This document shows, in pieces, positions 7,740 through 17,283 of a stretch of 64,000 nucleotides of DNA. The DNA lies in contig NZ_JAJISB010000017.1 of assembly GCF_021245735.1 (NCBI RefSeq), positions 1 through 64,000 on the forward strand, written 5' to 3'. Made by a program: the position numbers and the translations under genes. Numbering within the stretch: the first letter of the stretch is position 1; each line of letters starts with the position of its first letter. The stretch is from Brevibacillus daliensis. Its GTDB lineage: Bacteria; Bacillota; Bacilli; Brevibacillales; Brevibacillaceae. Under the pieces are notes generated by a model. That model did no database searches. It saw only the letters and a list, made by a program, of their open reading frames with translations, and was not told the origin of the DNA.

Positions 7740-9527
7740 ATGTTCCAAATTGGCAGGGTATTTCGGTTCTTACTGTGTGTGGGACTTCTACTTGGTTCAG
7801 TAACCACAGGTGCTTCATTTAGCTTTGCACAGACTGGCGGAGATAAAATGGATGCCGTGTTGGTTGTGGACGTTAGTAATTCCATGACGGACAGTGATAA
7901 GAACAAAGTAAGTAATGAAGCAATGAAAATGTTTGTTGATATGACTTCTATACAGGGTAACAAGATTGGGGTCGTAGCGTATACAGATAAAATCGAACGG
8001 GAAAAAGCATTGTTGGAAGTGAAATCCGATCAGGACAAGGAAGAGATAAAATCTTTTATTGATAGTTTGCAAAAAGGTGCCTATACGGATATCTCTGTCG
8101 GGGTAGAAGAAGCGGTAAAAATCCTTGATGCCGGACATGATCCAACTCACTCCCCAATCATTGTACTGTTGGCGGATGGTAATAACTATTTGAATCCAAG
8201 TTCGGGTCGCAATCAGCAAATGTCGGATCAAAAGCTGGATGCAGCGGTACAGACTGCAAAGAGCAATGGATATCCCATCTATACCATCGGGCTTAATGCA
8301 GATGGACAATTAAATCGAGTGCCCTTGCAGGAGATTGCTACTGAAACAAATGGTAAATTTTTCGAAACAAGCACAGCAGACAAGCTTCCACAAATTTTAA
8401 GTGAAATTTTTGCCAATCATCAGAAATTAAAAGTGGTTCCCATCGATAGTATTACATCAAACGGAGAATATCAGGAAGTCGCAATTGAGATCCCTAACAA
8501 CGATGTAATGGAAGCAAATATATCGATCATGTCAGGAAAGCCTGTCGAAGTAAAGCTTTTCGATCCGGCTGGTAAGCAAGTAAATATTCCTTCTGACGTT
8601 GTTCGTTATTCTAAATCAAATGCTTATTCCATGGTGAAAATGCTTAAACCAACGCAAGGTAATTGGAAGTTACAGGTAAAAGGGGTAGCAAAAGATAAAA
8701 TAGACATCAATATGATTTACAATTACGATGTACAGCTTGCGATGGAGGCAATTCCAGATAAAGCCTATAAGAAAGGTGACATCATTCCAATTAAAGCAGA
8801 GCTAGCAAGCAATGGACAGAAGGTAGCAAGTCCAGACCTTTATAAGACAATGAAGGCGAGGCTCATCATCAATGATCTAACGGATAACAAGGTTACAGAG
8901 AGTGAATTAAAAAACACGGGAAGCGGATTTGAGGGAAGCTTTACTGTACCTATGGACCATGAATACGAGATTAAGGTTAAAGCCGAGGATACGAGCTTCT
9001 ATCGAGAAAGTACTCCAGTGAAGGTGGATGCTAGTGGAGCTGGTACTGGTACAGGAACTGTAACGGACCCATCAACTACAGCACCAGAAGAAGAGAAACC
9101 ATTCCCATGGATGTGGGTTGTAGGTGGAGTACTTGGACTCATCCTGATAGGTGGTGGGGCATGGTACATGTCCACCGTATGGAAAAAGGCGAACAAAGGA
9201 TTTATCGGACAGATGGCGCTGGAAATCGTTGATGAAGACACAGGTGAAAAATCAAGTCCTCAATACAAGAAACTGAATGCCTTTAAAGGAAAAGTAAAAT
9301 TGCATCAGTTGTTACAGCTAGCACCAGAATTCCAGGAAACAGATAAAATTATCTTCATACCTGGGAAGAATGATACATTAATCATCCAGAACAATTCTTC
9401 ATGCCAGATTGAAAAAGCAGGCAGAGTAATTGATGCAAGCGAAGGAAGAGAACTGAAGAAGAATGATCGCATTAAAGTAACGCTTACAAGCGTGAACAAG
9501 TCAGTCTTTATAGAGTATATCGTCTAG
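7740..9527 (+). CDS. Secreted, membrane-anchored vWA-domain protein
   Basis: 595 residues. N-terminal signal peptide (about 1-30, ending ASFSFAQ). A von Willebrand A domain follows (about 37-230) with an intact MIDAS motif DVSNSMTDSD, TDIS and ADGNN segments. Beta-rich middle domains (240-445) precede a Thr/Pro linker, one membrane helix (WMWVVGGVLGLILIGGGAWY) and a C-terminal beta-rich domain of about 100 residues that may be FHA-like (tentative). Topology puts the vWA domain outside and the C-terminal domain in the cytosol. GGGGG lies nine bases before the ATG. First gene of the rightward arm; only 13 bases separate it from the tubulin-like gene. Confidence 0.8.
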   Translation: MFQIGRVFRFLLCVGLLLGSVTTGASFSFAQTGGDKMDAVLVVDVSNSMTDSDKNKVSNEAMKMFVDMTSIQGNKIGVVAYTDKIEREKALLEVKSDQDKEEIKSFIDSLQKGAYTDISVGVEEAVKILDAGHDPTHSPIIVLLADGNNYLNPSSGRNQQMSDQKLDAAVQTAKSNGYPIYTIGLNADGQLNRVPLQEIATETNGKFFETSTADKLPQILSEIFANHQKLKVVPIDSITSNGEYQEVAIEIPNNDVMEANISIMSGKPVEVKLFDPAGKQVNIPSDVVRYSKSNAYSMVKMLKPTQGNWKLQVKGVAKDKIDINMIYNYDVQLAMEAIPDKAYKKGDIIPIKAELASNGQKVASPDLYKTMKARLIINDLTDNKVTESELKNTGSGFEGSFTVPMDHEYEIKVKAEDTSFYRESTPVKVDASGAGTGTGTVTDPSTTAPEEEKPFPWMWVVGGVLGLILIGGGAWYMSTVWKKANKGFIGQMALEIVDEDTGEKSSPQYKKLNAFKGKVKLHQLLQLAPEFQETDKIIFIPGKNDTLIIQNNSSCQIEKAGRVIDASEGRELKKNDRIKVTLTSVNKSVFIEYIV

Positions 9528-9540
9528 GAGAGGATCGATT

Positions 9541-12500
9541 ATGAAAGCAATTGTTAGAGAGCATATCCAACAGTTAGATGTATCATTAGGCGGAGGGATT
9601 GTCAGTGATAAAATTCGTGTAGACACCATCGATAATCCTATGCTGGTTATTGGACTAGGTGGAACAGGGATCGATGCATTGCTTCGTCTAAAGTATCAGG
9701 TTAATCGTCGTTTTAAATTGCCGGTTGACCCTCTTTCCAAAAAAAGAAAAGAAAAGCCGGATAACATTGAGTTCGTTGCCTTTGAAACAAACGAACATGA
9801 TCGCAACAAGCGTTATAAAGGTATTGGGCTTGATCCAATAACAGAATTTGTATTGCTCTCCAATCCTGAGATCGGGGGAGTTTTGCAAAACCGCAGTATT
9901 TTGGATCCTTATATTACAGAGTGGCTTTCTTCGGAGCTAACCATTACCGATGGAATCAGCGGTGCATCAGGGGTTAGACAAGCTGGACGTTTGCTCTTGT
10001 TTACTAAAATTACACAGGTTGTACAGACGCTAGAGAAAAAGATCAAAACACTTACCGAAGGCACAAACAAGAAGCTAACGGTCTTCATTTTGACAGGTAT
10101 TTCAGGTGGTACAGGTAGTGGTTGTTTCCTTGATATCGCCTATATCGTACGTGGTATCCTGGAGCGTGAATTCGGCAGTACAGGCGTAGATAAGGTGAAT
10201 TCCCTAGGTTATCTGTTTACACCAGACGTGAATCTGGCGAATAAGAGTCTTAGCTCCCATACTCGTGATTACATTATGAAAAACGGCTATGCTGCCTTAA
10301 AAGAATTAGATTACTGGATGAATGCAGACGAGCGTTCCGAGCGATTCAAGCAGCAATATGGCAATGTACTGAACGTCTCTTCACCTATGCCTCCATTTAA
10401 CCTGTGTCACTTGATCTCTGCTACCAATCTGGAGGGCAAGGCACTGGAAAATGCTTATGACTATTGCATGAATGTAACAGCAGAGAACATTACCAACTTC
10501 ATGGCGAGTGAGGAAAAAAGGTCGGGAGAAGAATTTGCGATTCACGACTATATCAGCAACATTCGCACTAATATTAATCAGATGCCAAAAGCATATGCAG
10601 CAAACTATCAGTACAACGTAATCGGTGCTTCTTCTGCTGTTCTACCAACCGAAGAGATGACAACCTATCTCGCCTATCGATTGTTCAAAAAGATGGAGAA
10701 GATGTTTACAGTAGCGCCTACCCAGGAGGATGCGGAGAAGTTCGCTCGTAAACTGGCTATTGATATCGATTCTATCTCCCGTAAATTCGAAGAGCGCGTT
10801 CCAGAACCAATTCCAGGCTATGAAAATAGTGAACGCTTGAGTTATAGCAATGTCATTAGCCAGCAAGTGGTTAGTATCGATCATGAACTGGAGCAGGGGT
10901 ACTTATCCAAGGCGAGAGAAGCTTATATCAAATCAAAGAAACAATTGCCGGGTGAATTGGTGAATGTCTTTGGCGAAATGATTACTCGCGTGTTTTTACA
11001 TCCGCAGCAGGGACCGTTTTATGCTTCCCGCCTGATCCATTCCGATAAAGGGTTCTGTCTGCTTAAAATGATTCTCTCTTATACCGAGAGCTTGAAGAGT
11101 AGCTTGGAGAGTTATCCACGCGAAATTGAAGCTGCTCGTGAAACAGCTAACGAGAAGCTGGGAGATGCCAGAAGCGCCTTTATTTCCAAAGAAAAGAAAA
11201 AGAATAACTACATTGAAGCAAAAATCAATGAATTTCAACTAGCTGCCGATCAGGAAAAGATCGAACAGATGATAGAGTTTTACGAGGAGCTATACCGCCT
11301 CTTAAATGATGAGAACAATCGTGTATATAACGTTTTCACAGAAATCTTGAAAACCCTGAACCAGATTTTTGAGAAGAACGGCGATATTTTACTTAATGGT
11401 TCAGAAGAGAGCGACCGTACAGGAAATAAAACGTATTACTGGAATATCGTGAACGTGCCTGATATTGCTAAAGTAATTGGGAACATCATGGATGATAAGG
11501 ATACGGATGAACTAATTCGTGACTTTACAGCTGAGCTGTTGAAACGCTCTGATAATTGGGTGAAGGAACAGGATGTTGATATTGTCAGCTCCATTTCCGA
11601 CTTCTTATCCGAGAAGTTCAGTGATCTCATCACAAAATCTATGGAAGACTTTCTTGTCATTAAATACGGGCAAGATGAGACGCTAGATCGTATCGTAGAG
11701 CGCAAAATTGCAGGCAAATTAGATGAAGAGGCAATTCCAGTCTTCCATCTTAGCAATAACCTTGGCAATCTTGATTTCCCATCCTGGGGATTCGTTTCTG
11801 TTCCGGTGAAAGCACCTTCGATTTTGAAGGGGATCAAAAACTATCAGAACACATCTATCAGTGGTTCACGTTTTACTGTGAAAGAGAGCGAAGTGAAAAA
11901 CCGTATTTTCTGGTTAAACACGAAAAATGGTATTCCGCTGTTTGTATACACACCGCTCAAAGTATATGAGGAGAGTTACGAGCGTACCATTCTGGAAAGA
12001 GAAGGTATTGGTCGTCACCTTGTGCAGACAGATAAGAAAAACTGGACGTATCTTCCATCCCCAATTCCAGAGAAATCATGGGGAGAAACGTATCTCAATT
12101 CACGTGTAAAAGAATATAACGCTACGGTACGTCATTTATTTGACCTTGCAATGAAGTATGGTGCAATCGTTTTGAAAGGCGCTGATAATCAAACAAGCAA
12201 TCGTTATGGTTGCATCATTACCAAACCGTTTGATATTGCTAGCTTCATGGCGAAATATCAGCTTCAAAAAGATCAATCAAAAGTGAATCCTGGTGAGATT
12301 AAACGTTGTCTGGCTGAACTAAAAGGCTTCCTACAGGATGGTTTGGAGATAGACTACACCAAGGATATCTTCGGAAGTATTAACGAGGATATGGCAAAAG
12401 AGAACCTGATTCGATCTCCAGAAATGATTCGCTTGTTGCAGGATGAGGTTCGTAAGTATGGAGAGATCGCAAGTAAAGTAGCTGAGCTAGAGCAAGTCAT

Positions 12501-12930
12501 CTCAACCATGCAGGATGAAGAAGAATTAATCAACAGCTTTATTGAGGCGATGTATACCGATACAATCACCAAAAAAGGTGCCTTGTATGTATATGACAAG
12601 GATGAAGAAGAAGAAGCATGGGACCCATTCGTTAATCTGCTAAAAGTAAACAAACACGTGGAATACGTTATTTTTGAGCAAATTCGTAACCTTGATCCAA
12701 AACAGCTGACAGCTCTTAAACGTAAAGCAGGCAAACGAAGCGACCAACTAACTTCTTCTCTTGATACGCAAGACTTGATTACGAAGCTAGGAGAATTGTC
12801 AGCCTCTTTCCAAGCTACGAAGAATGATCTGGAATACGATCGAGACGAGTATGTAAATGGAGAAGAGATGTACAGCTTCTACAAAAAAGTATGGTCAAAA
12901 GTAAATGATATGCGTAAAACGCTACAGTAA
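9541..12930 (+). CDS. Giant tubulin-like GTPase (Tubulin_2 type)
   Basis: 1129 residues. N-terminal nucleotide-binding core: VIGLGGTGIDAL (about 36-47) corresponds to the first tubulin/FtsZ phosphate-contacting loop, and ILTGISGGTGSG (about 183-194) contains the tubulin signature GGTGSG. A long insert-rich, largely helical remainder of about 900 residues follows, with acidic coiled segments and no membrane helix. Known: the Pfam tubulin-like family joins this core to long C-terminal regions and is often found next to vWA genes; its polymerisation is not established generally. AGGAGAGG precedes the ATG. Sits between a vWA gene and a probable non-GTPase paralogue. Function inferred to be cytoskeletal or scaffold-like. 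Confidence 0.82.
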   Translation: MKAIVREHIQQLDVSLGGGIVSDKIRVDTIDNPMLVIGLGGTGIDALLRLKYQVNRRFKLPVDPLSKKRKEKPDNIEFVAFETNEHDRNKRYKGIGLDPITEFVLLSNPEIGGVLQNRSILDPYITEWLSSELTITDGISGASGVRQAGRLLLFTKITQVVQTLEKKIKTLTEGTNKKLTVFILTGISGGTGSGCFLDIAYIVRGILEREFGSTGVDKVNSLGYLFTPDVNLANKSLSSHTRDYIMKNGYAALKELDYWMNADERSERFKQQYGNVLNVSSPMPPFNLCHLISATNLEGKALENAYDYCMNVTAENITNFMASEEKRSGEEFAIHDYISNIRTNINQMPKAYAANYQYNVIGASSAVLPTEEMTTYLAYRLFKKMEKMFTVAPTQEDAEKFARKLAIDIDSISRKFEERVPEPIPGYENSERLSYSNVISQQVVSIDHELEQGYLSKAREAYIKSKKQLPGELVNVFGEMITRVFLHPQQGPFYASRLIHSDKGFCLLKMILSYTESLKSSLESYPREIEAARETANEKLGDARSAFISKEKKKNNYIEAKINEFQLAADQEKIEQMIEFYEELYRLLNDENNRVYNVFTEILKTLNQIFEKNGDILLNGSEESDRTGNKTYYWNIVNVPDIAKVIGNIMDDKDTDELIRDFTAELLKRSDNWVKEQDVDIVSSISDFLSEKFSDLITKSMEDFLVIKYGQDETLDRIVERKIAGKLDEEAIPVFHLSNNLGNLDFPSWGFVSVPVKAPSILKGIKNYQNTSISGSRFTVKESEVKNRIFWLNTKNGIPLFVYTPLKVYEESYERTILEREGIGRHLVQTDKKNWTYLPSPIPEKSWGETYLNSRVKEYNATVRHLFDLAMKYGAIVLKGADNQTSNRYGCIITKPFDIASFMAKYQLQKDQSKVNPGEIKRCLAELKGFLQDGLEIDYTKDIFGSINEDMAKENLIRSPEMIRLLQDEVRKYGEIASKVAELEQVISTMQDEEELINSFIEAMYTDTITKKGALYVYDKDEEEEAWDPFVNLLKVNKHVEYVIFEQIRNLDPKQLTALKRKAGKRSDQLTSSLDTQDLITKLGELSASFQATKNDLEYDRDEYVNGEEMYSFYKKVWSKVNDMRKTLQ

Positions 12931-12984
12931 AGAATAAGATAGCGAAGTCTAAGACGTAACGATGACTAGATAGCAGGAGGAAGC

Positions 12985-15324
12985 ATGAGGGATTTGATTG
13001 AGCAGTTCGCGACCCATTACGTGTCGGATTTAGAAAAACAACTGGATAATGAAAACGGACAGCGTAGCATTCAGAACCCTGTGCTCTTCCTCTTTCTAGG
13101 GGATAAAAGCCTGCAAGCTCTCCAAAACATTTATGCGATCAATGAGCGGAAATGGCAAAACAGCGAGGGTGTACTTTATGTTCACGCCTACTCGGAAGAA
13201 ACGATAGAACGTCCTAATTTGTACGGATTTCGCTTGCCAGAACGGGATACGCATAAACAAATGATGCGGACATCCTTATATGAAAAGTTCTATCATGATG
13301 AGTCTTATTTAGTTGAGTTAAATAGAATTATGAAGCTGATCAGTATTCGAATAGCGGAGCTGAGTAGACGATTTACATCTTACCGACAAATTAACATTGC
13401 CGTGGTAACGAGAGCAGATGATACAGCTACCATCTTACTGCCTGAGCTGACGCTCTTAATGAAAAGCTACTTGGCGGAGATGTTCAAGAATGTATCAATG
13501 GATTTATACGTCTTGTTGCAGGAACGAAACGATGGGCATGATTTCGGATTTTCTGCATCGCTTGGGGTCAGTTTTCTTGAGGAATGTAATAAGTATCAAC
13601 GTGGCGACTATCATTTCCGCGCTGATTTACAGATGACAGAAGACAGGGTAAAACTGGCGGTAGAACACCAGCCTGCTCCACTTTTTTCCCTAGTCTATTT
13701 ACTAAGCGATAAAAATGAGCACGGAATGTTTATCGACAACGGCCGGGAAGAGAATGATGAGGTAATTAGTAATCTTGTCCTTCTTAACAATAAAGAGGTA
13801 GAAGAAGAGATTCACGAAGGTAATGAGGGTTATAACAAGGCTCAATTTATACGAAGCATTAATGGAGTAGTAGATCATGCTGCGTTTTCCTCTGCTGGTT
13901 ATTCCAAAGTAACTCGTCCTACTCATGCGATTGCCCTTACTGTACTGGCACATGTATATGATCATTTTTTGAAGCGAGTGAAAGAGGGAAATAGTCAGGA
14001 TTGCACAGAAGCAATGGAGATGCTTGGACTAACACCTGCACATATTCAGCGGAAGGTCATTTCCTTCTTACCGGATGAAGAGAAGCTCGATGAAATGAGC
14101 AGTCTCATGACTTCAGGAGTGAGCTTCAGCGAGCTTACCAGTATGACAATGAAAGAAGCGGAACAAGCGCTATTTGATAGAAGCAGTCAAACCTTTTTTG
14201 AATCTAATTTTGTACGAGTGGCTCGTGAACAAGTTGAGAAAGCTGGAATAGAAGGGAACTTCCGACAGCATTTCAAACAGAGCATGATTGAAAATGAGAA
14301 GATTGGACTTTATGTCGCATACGAAATGACATCTTCTCTGGAATCAAAGAGCTCAATACTGCAAGTACTTCGTGGAGCGATAAGGGAAGTCTTGAGGCAA
14401 CTTGAGCATAGAGGACAAGAACTAGAGGAGATATACCGACTCAGGGTTGATCAGCTGGAAATGAAAAAGGGCGGCTTTTTTACACGGGATAAAGAACGTG
14501 TGCGGAGCTTTGTCCGACAGCTATTCCCTATGGTGTATGGTAAAAAATACGAGATTCTGGGATTAGAGCTTGAACTGGAGCTTCTTAGAACCTATGAAAA
14601 ACAAATAGAAGAGATGCATCAAGAAGTGAAGCTACAGGTAGAACAACTGGAAGGAATCCAGAAACAGCTTAAAAAAATCGCACAGAAAAGTACCCAGGAA
14701 GCCGTCGATTACCTGGGGAAAAACATCGATGAATATTACGAGGTCGTGGTGCATGCCTCGATACATGCAGTAGAAGCAAAAAGAGGCCCGCGATTTTATT
14801 TTGAGGAGAGATACATGGGTCGTGTATCCGCTCTCTTACAAAATGGCATTACTGATCTCATTCAGAGATTATGTACCTTGTGTCGGAATGAGATTTTGAC
14901 CAATGAATGCTTTGCCATCTCTTTTGAGGATGAATTGTTGGCACGTGCCAATGTGACTGCTTCCTACGAAAATCGGGATGTATTGACGAAAGAGGAATTG
15001 TTCAGAGATTTATCCATAGCTTTGGAGGATCGGTCATCGGTTCATATCGACATATTCCATTTCACACAAAAACATCGCTATGAAGAAAAGTACTTCTTTG
15101 CTGATAGCACCAGTGATTTTGTCCAGTATGTACTTGCTACTGAGCAAACCTTACGAACATACAAGCTGGGCTACATCCATGAAGATCAAAAAAGTGGCGT
15201 TGAGAAGTTAAAACTAATGGGCGGATTCGGGATGGAAGATCTCATGTATTATCGAAACAACAAAAAATATCATGATTCTTATATAGAAAATGGATTTGTA
15301 TTTCGCCGCCAAGGAGAGGGTTGA
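12985..15324 (+). CDS. Unrecognised 779-residue protein, possible degenerate tubulin paralogue
   Basis: No family recognised outright. Its N-terminus aligns with the upstream tubulin-like protein: NPVLFLFLGDKSLQAL (31-46) mirrors NPMLVIGLGGTGIDAL, and VVTRADDTATILLPELTLLM (140-159) mirrors the GGTGSG segment, but the glycines that hold nucleotide are replaced. I infer a tubulin-like fold that has lost GTP binding. Residues about 460-600 form a long charged coiled-coil; the C-terminal 180 residues are mixed. No membrane helix. AGGAGGA precedes the ATG. It ends two bases into the preferred translation-initiation region of the next vWA gene, so co-expression is expected. Confidence 0.6.
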   Translation: MRDLIEQFATHYVSDLEKQLDNENGQRSIQNPVLFLFLGDKSLQALQNIYAINERKWQNSEGVLYVHAYSEETIERPNLYGFRLPERDTHKQMMRTSLYEKFYHDESYLVELNRIMKLISIRIAELSRRFTSYRQINIAVVTRADDTATILLPELTLLMKSYLAEMFKNVSMDLYVLLQERNDGHDFGFSASLGVSFLEECNKYQRGDYHFRADLQMTEDRVKLAVEHQPAPLFSLVYLLSDKNEHGMFIDNGREENDEVISNLVLLNNKEVEEEIHEGNEGYNKAQFIRSINGVVDHAAFSSAGYSKVTRPTHAIALTVLAHVYDHFLKRVKEGNSQDCTEAMEMLGLTPAHIQRKVISFLPDEEKLDEMSSLMTSGVSFSELTSMTMKEAEQALFDRSSQTFFESNFVRVAREQVEKAGIEGNFRQHFKQSMIENEKIGLYVAYEMTSSLESKSSILQVLRGAIREVLRQLEHRGQELEEIYRLRVDQLEMKKGGFFTRDKERVRSFVRQLFPMVYGKKYEILGLELELELLRTYEKQIEEMHQEVKLQVEQLEGIQKQLKKIAQKSTQEAVDYLGKNIDEYYEVVVHASIHAVEAKRGPRFYFEERYMGRVSALLQNGITDLIQRLCTLCRNEILTNECFAISFEDELLARANVTASYENRDVLTKEELFRDLSIALEDRSSVHIDIFHFTQKHRYEEKYFFADSTSDFVQYVLATEQTLRTYKLGYIHEDQKSGVEKLKLMGGFGMEDLMYYRNNKKYHDSYIENGFVFRRQGEG

Positions 15325-15329
15325 TCGTC

Positions 15330-16616
15330 ATGAGCCACAAGAAAATAAATCTACTCATGGTTCTTTGTAGCTTGATTGGTGGGGTAATTGGCTTTTTTGT
15401 AGGAGAAATCATATTAAATCAGCTTTCAAATGAGCTCCCGCATTGGCTTTTGATCGGGCTATATTTTGGTCAGTTTGCATTCTTTGTAGGACTTCTCTGC
15501 CTGATAGCGGAGTTGATTTCACCAAGACTAAACGGAGAGGGCTGGAAACAGCGGTATAGAGGTTTTTCCTGGAAGATGCTTGTACCTAGCACGTTCATCA
15601 TGATTGGTGTGGTGGCGATGCTGTTACAGTTTGTATATGGTACCAATTTCCAATGGACAGGTGGAAAAGAAAACATTGTCATGCTCCTTGATACATCGGG
15701 AAGTATGCAGGATTCAGATCCAGATGGACAAGTTTTTAAAGCAGCGGCTGATGTTATAGGCAAAATGGAGGAAGACGTGAGCGTTGCCATTTTCACCTTT
15801 AATAGTAAAGTTGAGCTGTTACAACCCCTTATTCAACTAGATGGTGCACAGGCTAAGCAGGAAGTCATACAAAAACTAGTGAATCATCCCAAACCTGATG
15901 GTGGTACGGAGATTGAACTGGCATTGAATGAAGCCTTAGCTCATTTACAAAAGGAAACTGGATTATCCGGCGCAAGTACCATTCTTCTCATGTCTGATGG
16001 TTACAGTGATGTTACGTTGCCTGATGCACTTATACCTTTTCAGGAAGCGAATATTAGAATCCATTCTGTAGGAATGAGCGCAGTAAGTGCTGATGGAACA
16101 GATTTATTGAAGCAAATTGCAGAACAAACGCAAGGGAATTATTACGATGTAACCAATGCTGATCAAATCACAGCAGTGTTTGGAGAGATCTATGAAATTA
16201 GTCGTCAGGATCGTACTCTGATTACAGAAAGAACCGGCTCTTCCGCAGATAGCTTATGGTATGCGGGACTACGAGTAGGAAGTCTGACTATAATTGGAGC
16301 GTTGTTAGGCTTAGCATTAGGATTGATTTTTGATAACAGACATTTGGCCAAGGGCTTTACCATTGGGGGAGTTGTAGGTGGTTTGCTAGCCGGTCTGGTG
16401 CTAGAGATGGGACCTACCTCGTATAGCATAATCAATATGCTAGATCGATTTATAGCTGCTATACTGCTGGCTGTTGTGTTAACGCTATTTACCGTATTTT
16501 TTCCTGTTCCAAGCCATAGTTCAGGTACTGGTAAGAATCATTTTTCTAAAGGTAGATACTCCACAAGAAATAAGGCAGATGGTGACAGAGCCGGCAATAC
16601 ACGCTTTGATGTATAG
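15330..16616 (+). CDS. Polytopic membrane protein with external vWA domain
   Basis: 428 residues. Three membrane helices (about 7-29, 38-62, 82-104), a vWA domain (about 113-290) with MIDAS LLDTSGSMQDSD and MSDGYSD, then about three more helices and a basic tail. The positively charged loop between helices 2 and 3 (RLNGEGWKQRYRG) favours the inside, which places the vWA domain outside. AAGGAGAGG lies 10 bases before the ATG at 15330; an in-frame TTG at 15321 is too close to that site. It is the second surface-exposed vWA protein of the locus. Confidence 0.8.
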   Translation: MSHKKINLLMVLCSLIGGVIGFFVGEIILNQLSNELPHWLLIGLYFGQFAFFVGLLCLIAELISPRLNGEGWKQRYRGFSWKMLVPSTFIMIGVVAMLLQFVYGTNFQWTGGKENIVMLLDTSGSMQDSDPDGQVFKAAADVIGKMEEDVSVAIFTFNSKVELLQPLIQLDGAQAKQEVIQKLVNHPKPDGGTEIELALNEALAHLQKETGLSGASTILLMSDGYSDVTLPDALIPFQEANIRIHSVGMSAVSADGTDLLKQIAEQTQGNYYDVTNADQITAVFGEIYEISRQDRTLITERTGSSADSLWYAGLRVGSLTIIGALLGLALGLIFDNRHLAKGFTIGGVVGGLLAGLVLEMGPTSYSIINMLDRFIAAILLAVVLTLFTVFFPVPSHSSGTGKNHFSKGRYSTRNKADGDRAGNTRFDV

Positions 16617-16635
16617 AGTAGGAGCATGATGTGTA

Positions 16636-17271
16636 ATGATCAGAATGGATGAAACATCCGACTTGTTAATCAAAGATATCACATACCGTTTGCAGGGAAA
16701 TGAATGCATTATGAACTGGCATTGGGCTGATTCTGTTCCTTGCGTCTATATTTATAAATCTCCCTTTGGAGAACCAGTTGACCTCGCCGAAATAACAGAA
16801 AAGCAACTTAAGCTATACACACGGGAAGAGTACAAGGCAAAAAAAGGTTACTTTGAGGTAGTAGAGGGGTTCGGGAAAAATACCTATCGGATATTCCCTT
16901 GTGCCTTGGATAACGGAAAGCCTGTCATGCTCATTCCTGAGGGAGATCAGCACATCGCCCATGTCAATTCAGGTAGAGCCAAAATCTACTATTCTTTTAA
17001 AAGAGGCCGAAGCTGGTTTAGTTCGTACCAGTCCTTGCAGATACGTATCTTTTCGGAAACTCCCATTCCAAAAGAGGTACTCTGTTATGTAAAAAAAGAG
17101 GGGTCCTCTCCGATTAACAAGGATGATGGTGTTCAATATTCTTTTCTCCGTGATATAGAACCGGGGGTTACCATTATGCCGGAAGTTGAGATTAAGAAAA
17201 AAGATTTCATTCGCCTCTTTTTCACAGATGGCAAAAAATATGGGGAGTTCTACGAATTAATTCCAGAATAG
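16636..17271 (+). CDS. Small beta-rich protein of the tubulin/vWA locus
   Basis: 211 residues, no signal peptide, membrane helix or cysteine-rich motif. The sequence alternates hydrophobic strands and turns (ITYRLQGNECIMNWHWADSV; CVYIYKSPFGEPV; KIYYSFKRGRSWFSSYQSL), compatible with one or two immunoglobulin-like beta-sandwiches. I do not recognise the family. TAGGAGC precedes the ATG by about 11 bases, and the gene ends 12 bases before the GTPase gene. A cytosolic adaptor for the GTPase is a guess from position. Confidence 0.65.
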   Translation: MIRMDETSDLLIKDITYRLQGNECIMNWHWADSVPCVYIYKSPFGEPVDLAEITEKQLKLYTREEYKAKKGYFEVVEGFGKNTYRIFPCALDNGKPVMLIPEGDQHIAHVNSGRAKIYYSFKRGRSWFSSYQSLQIRIFSETPIPKEVLCYVKKEGSSPINKDDGVQYSFLRDIEPGVTIMPEVEIKKKDFIRLFFTDGKKYGEFYELIPE

Positions 17272-17283
17272 GAGGGGACCCAC

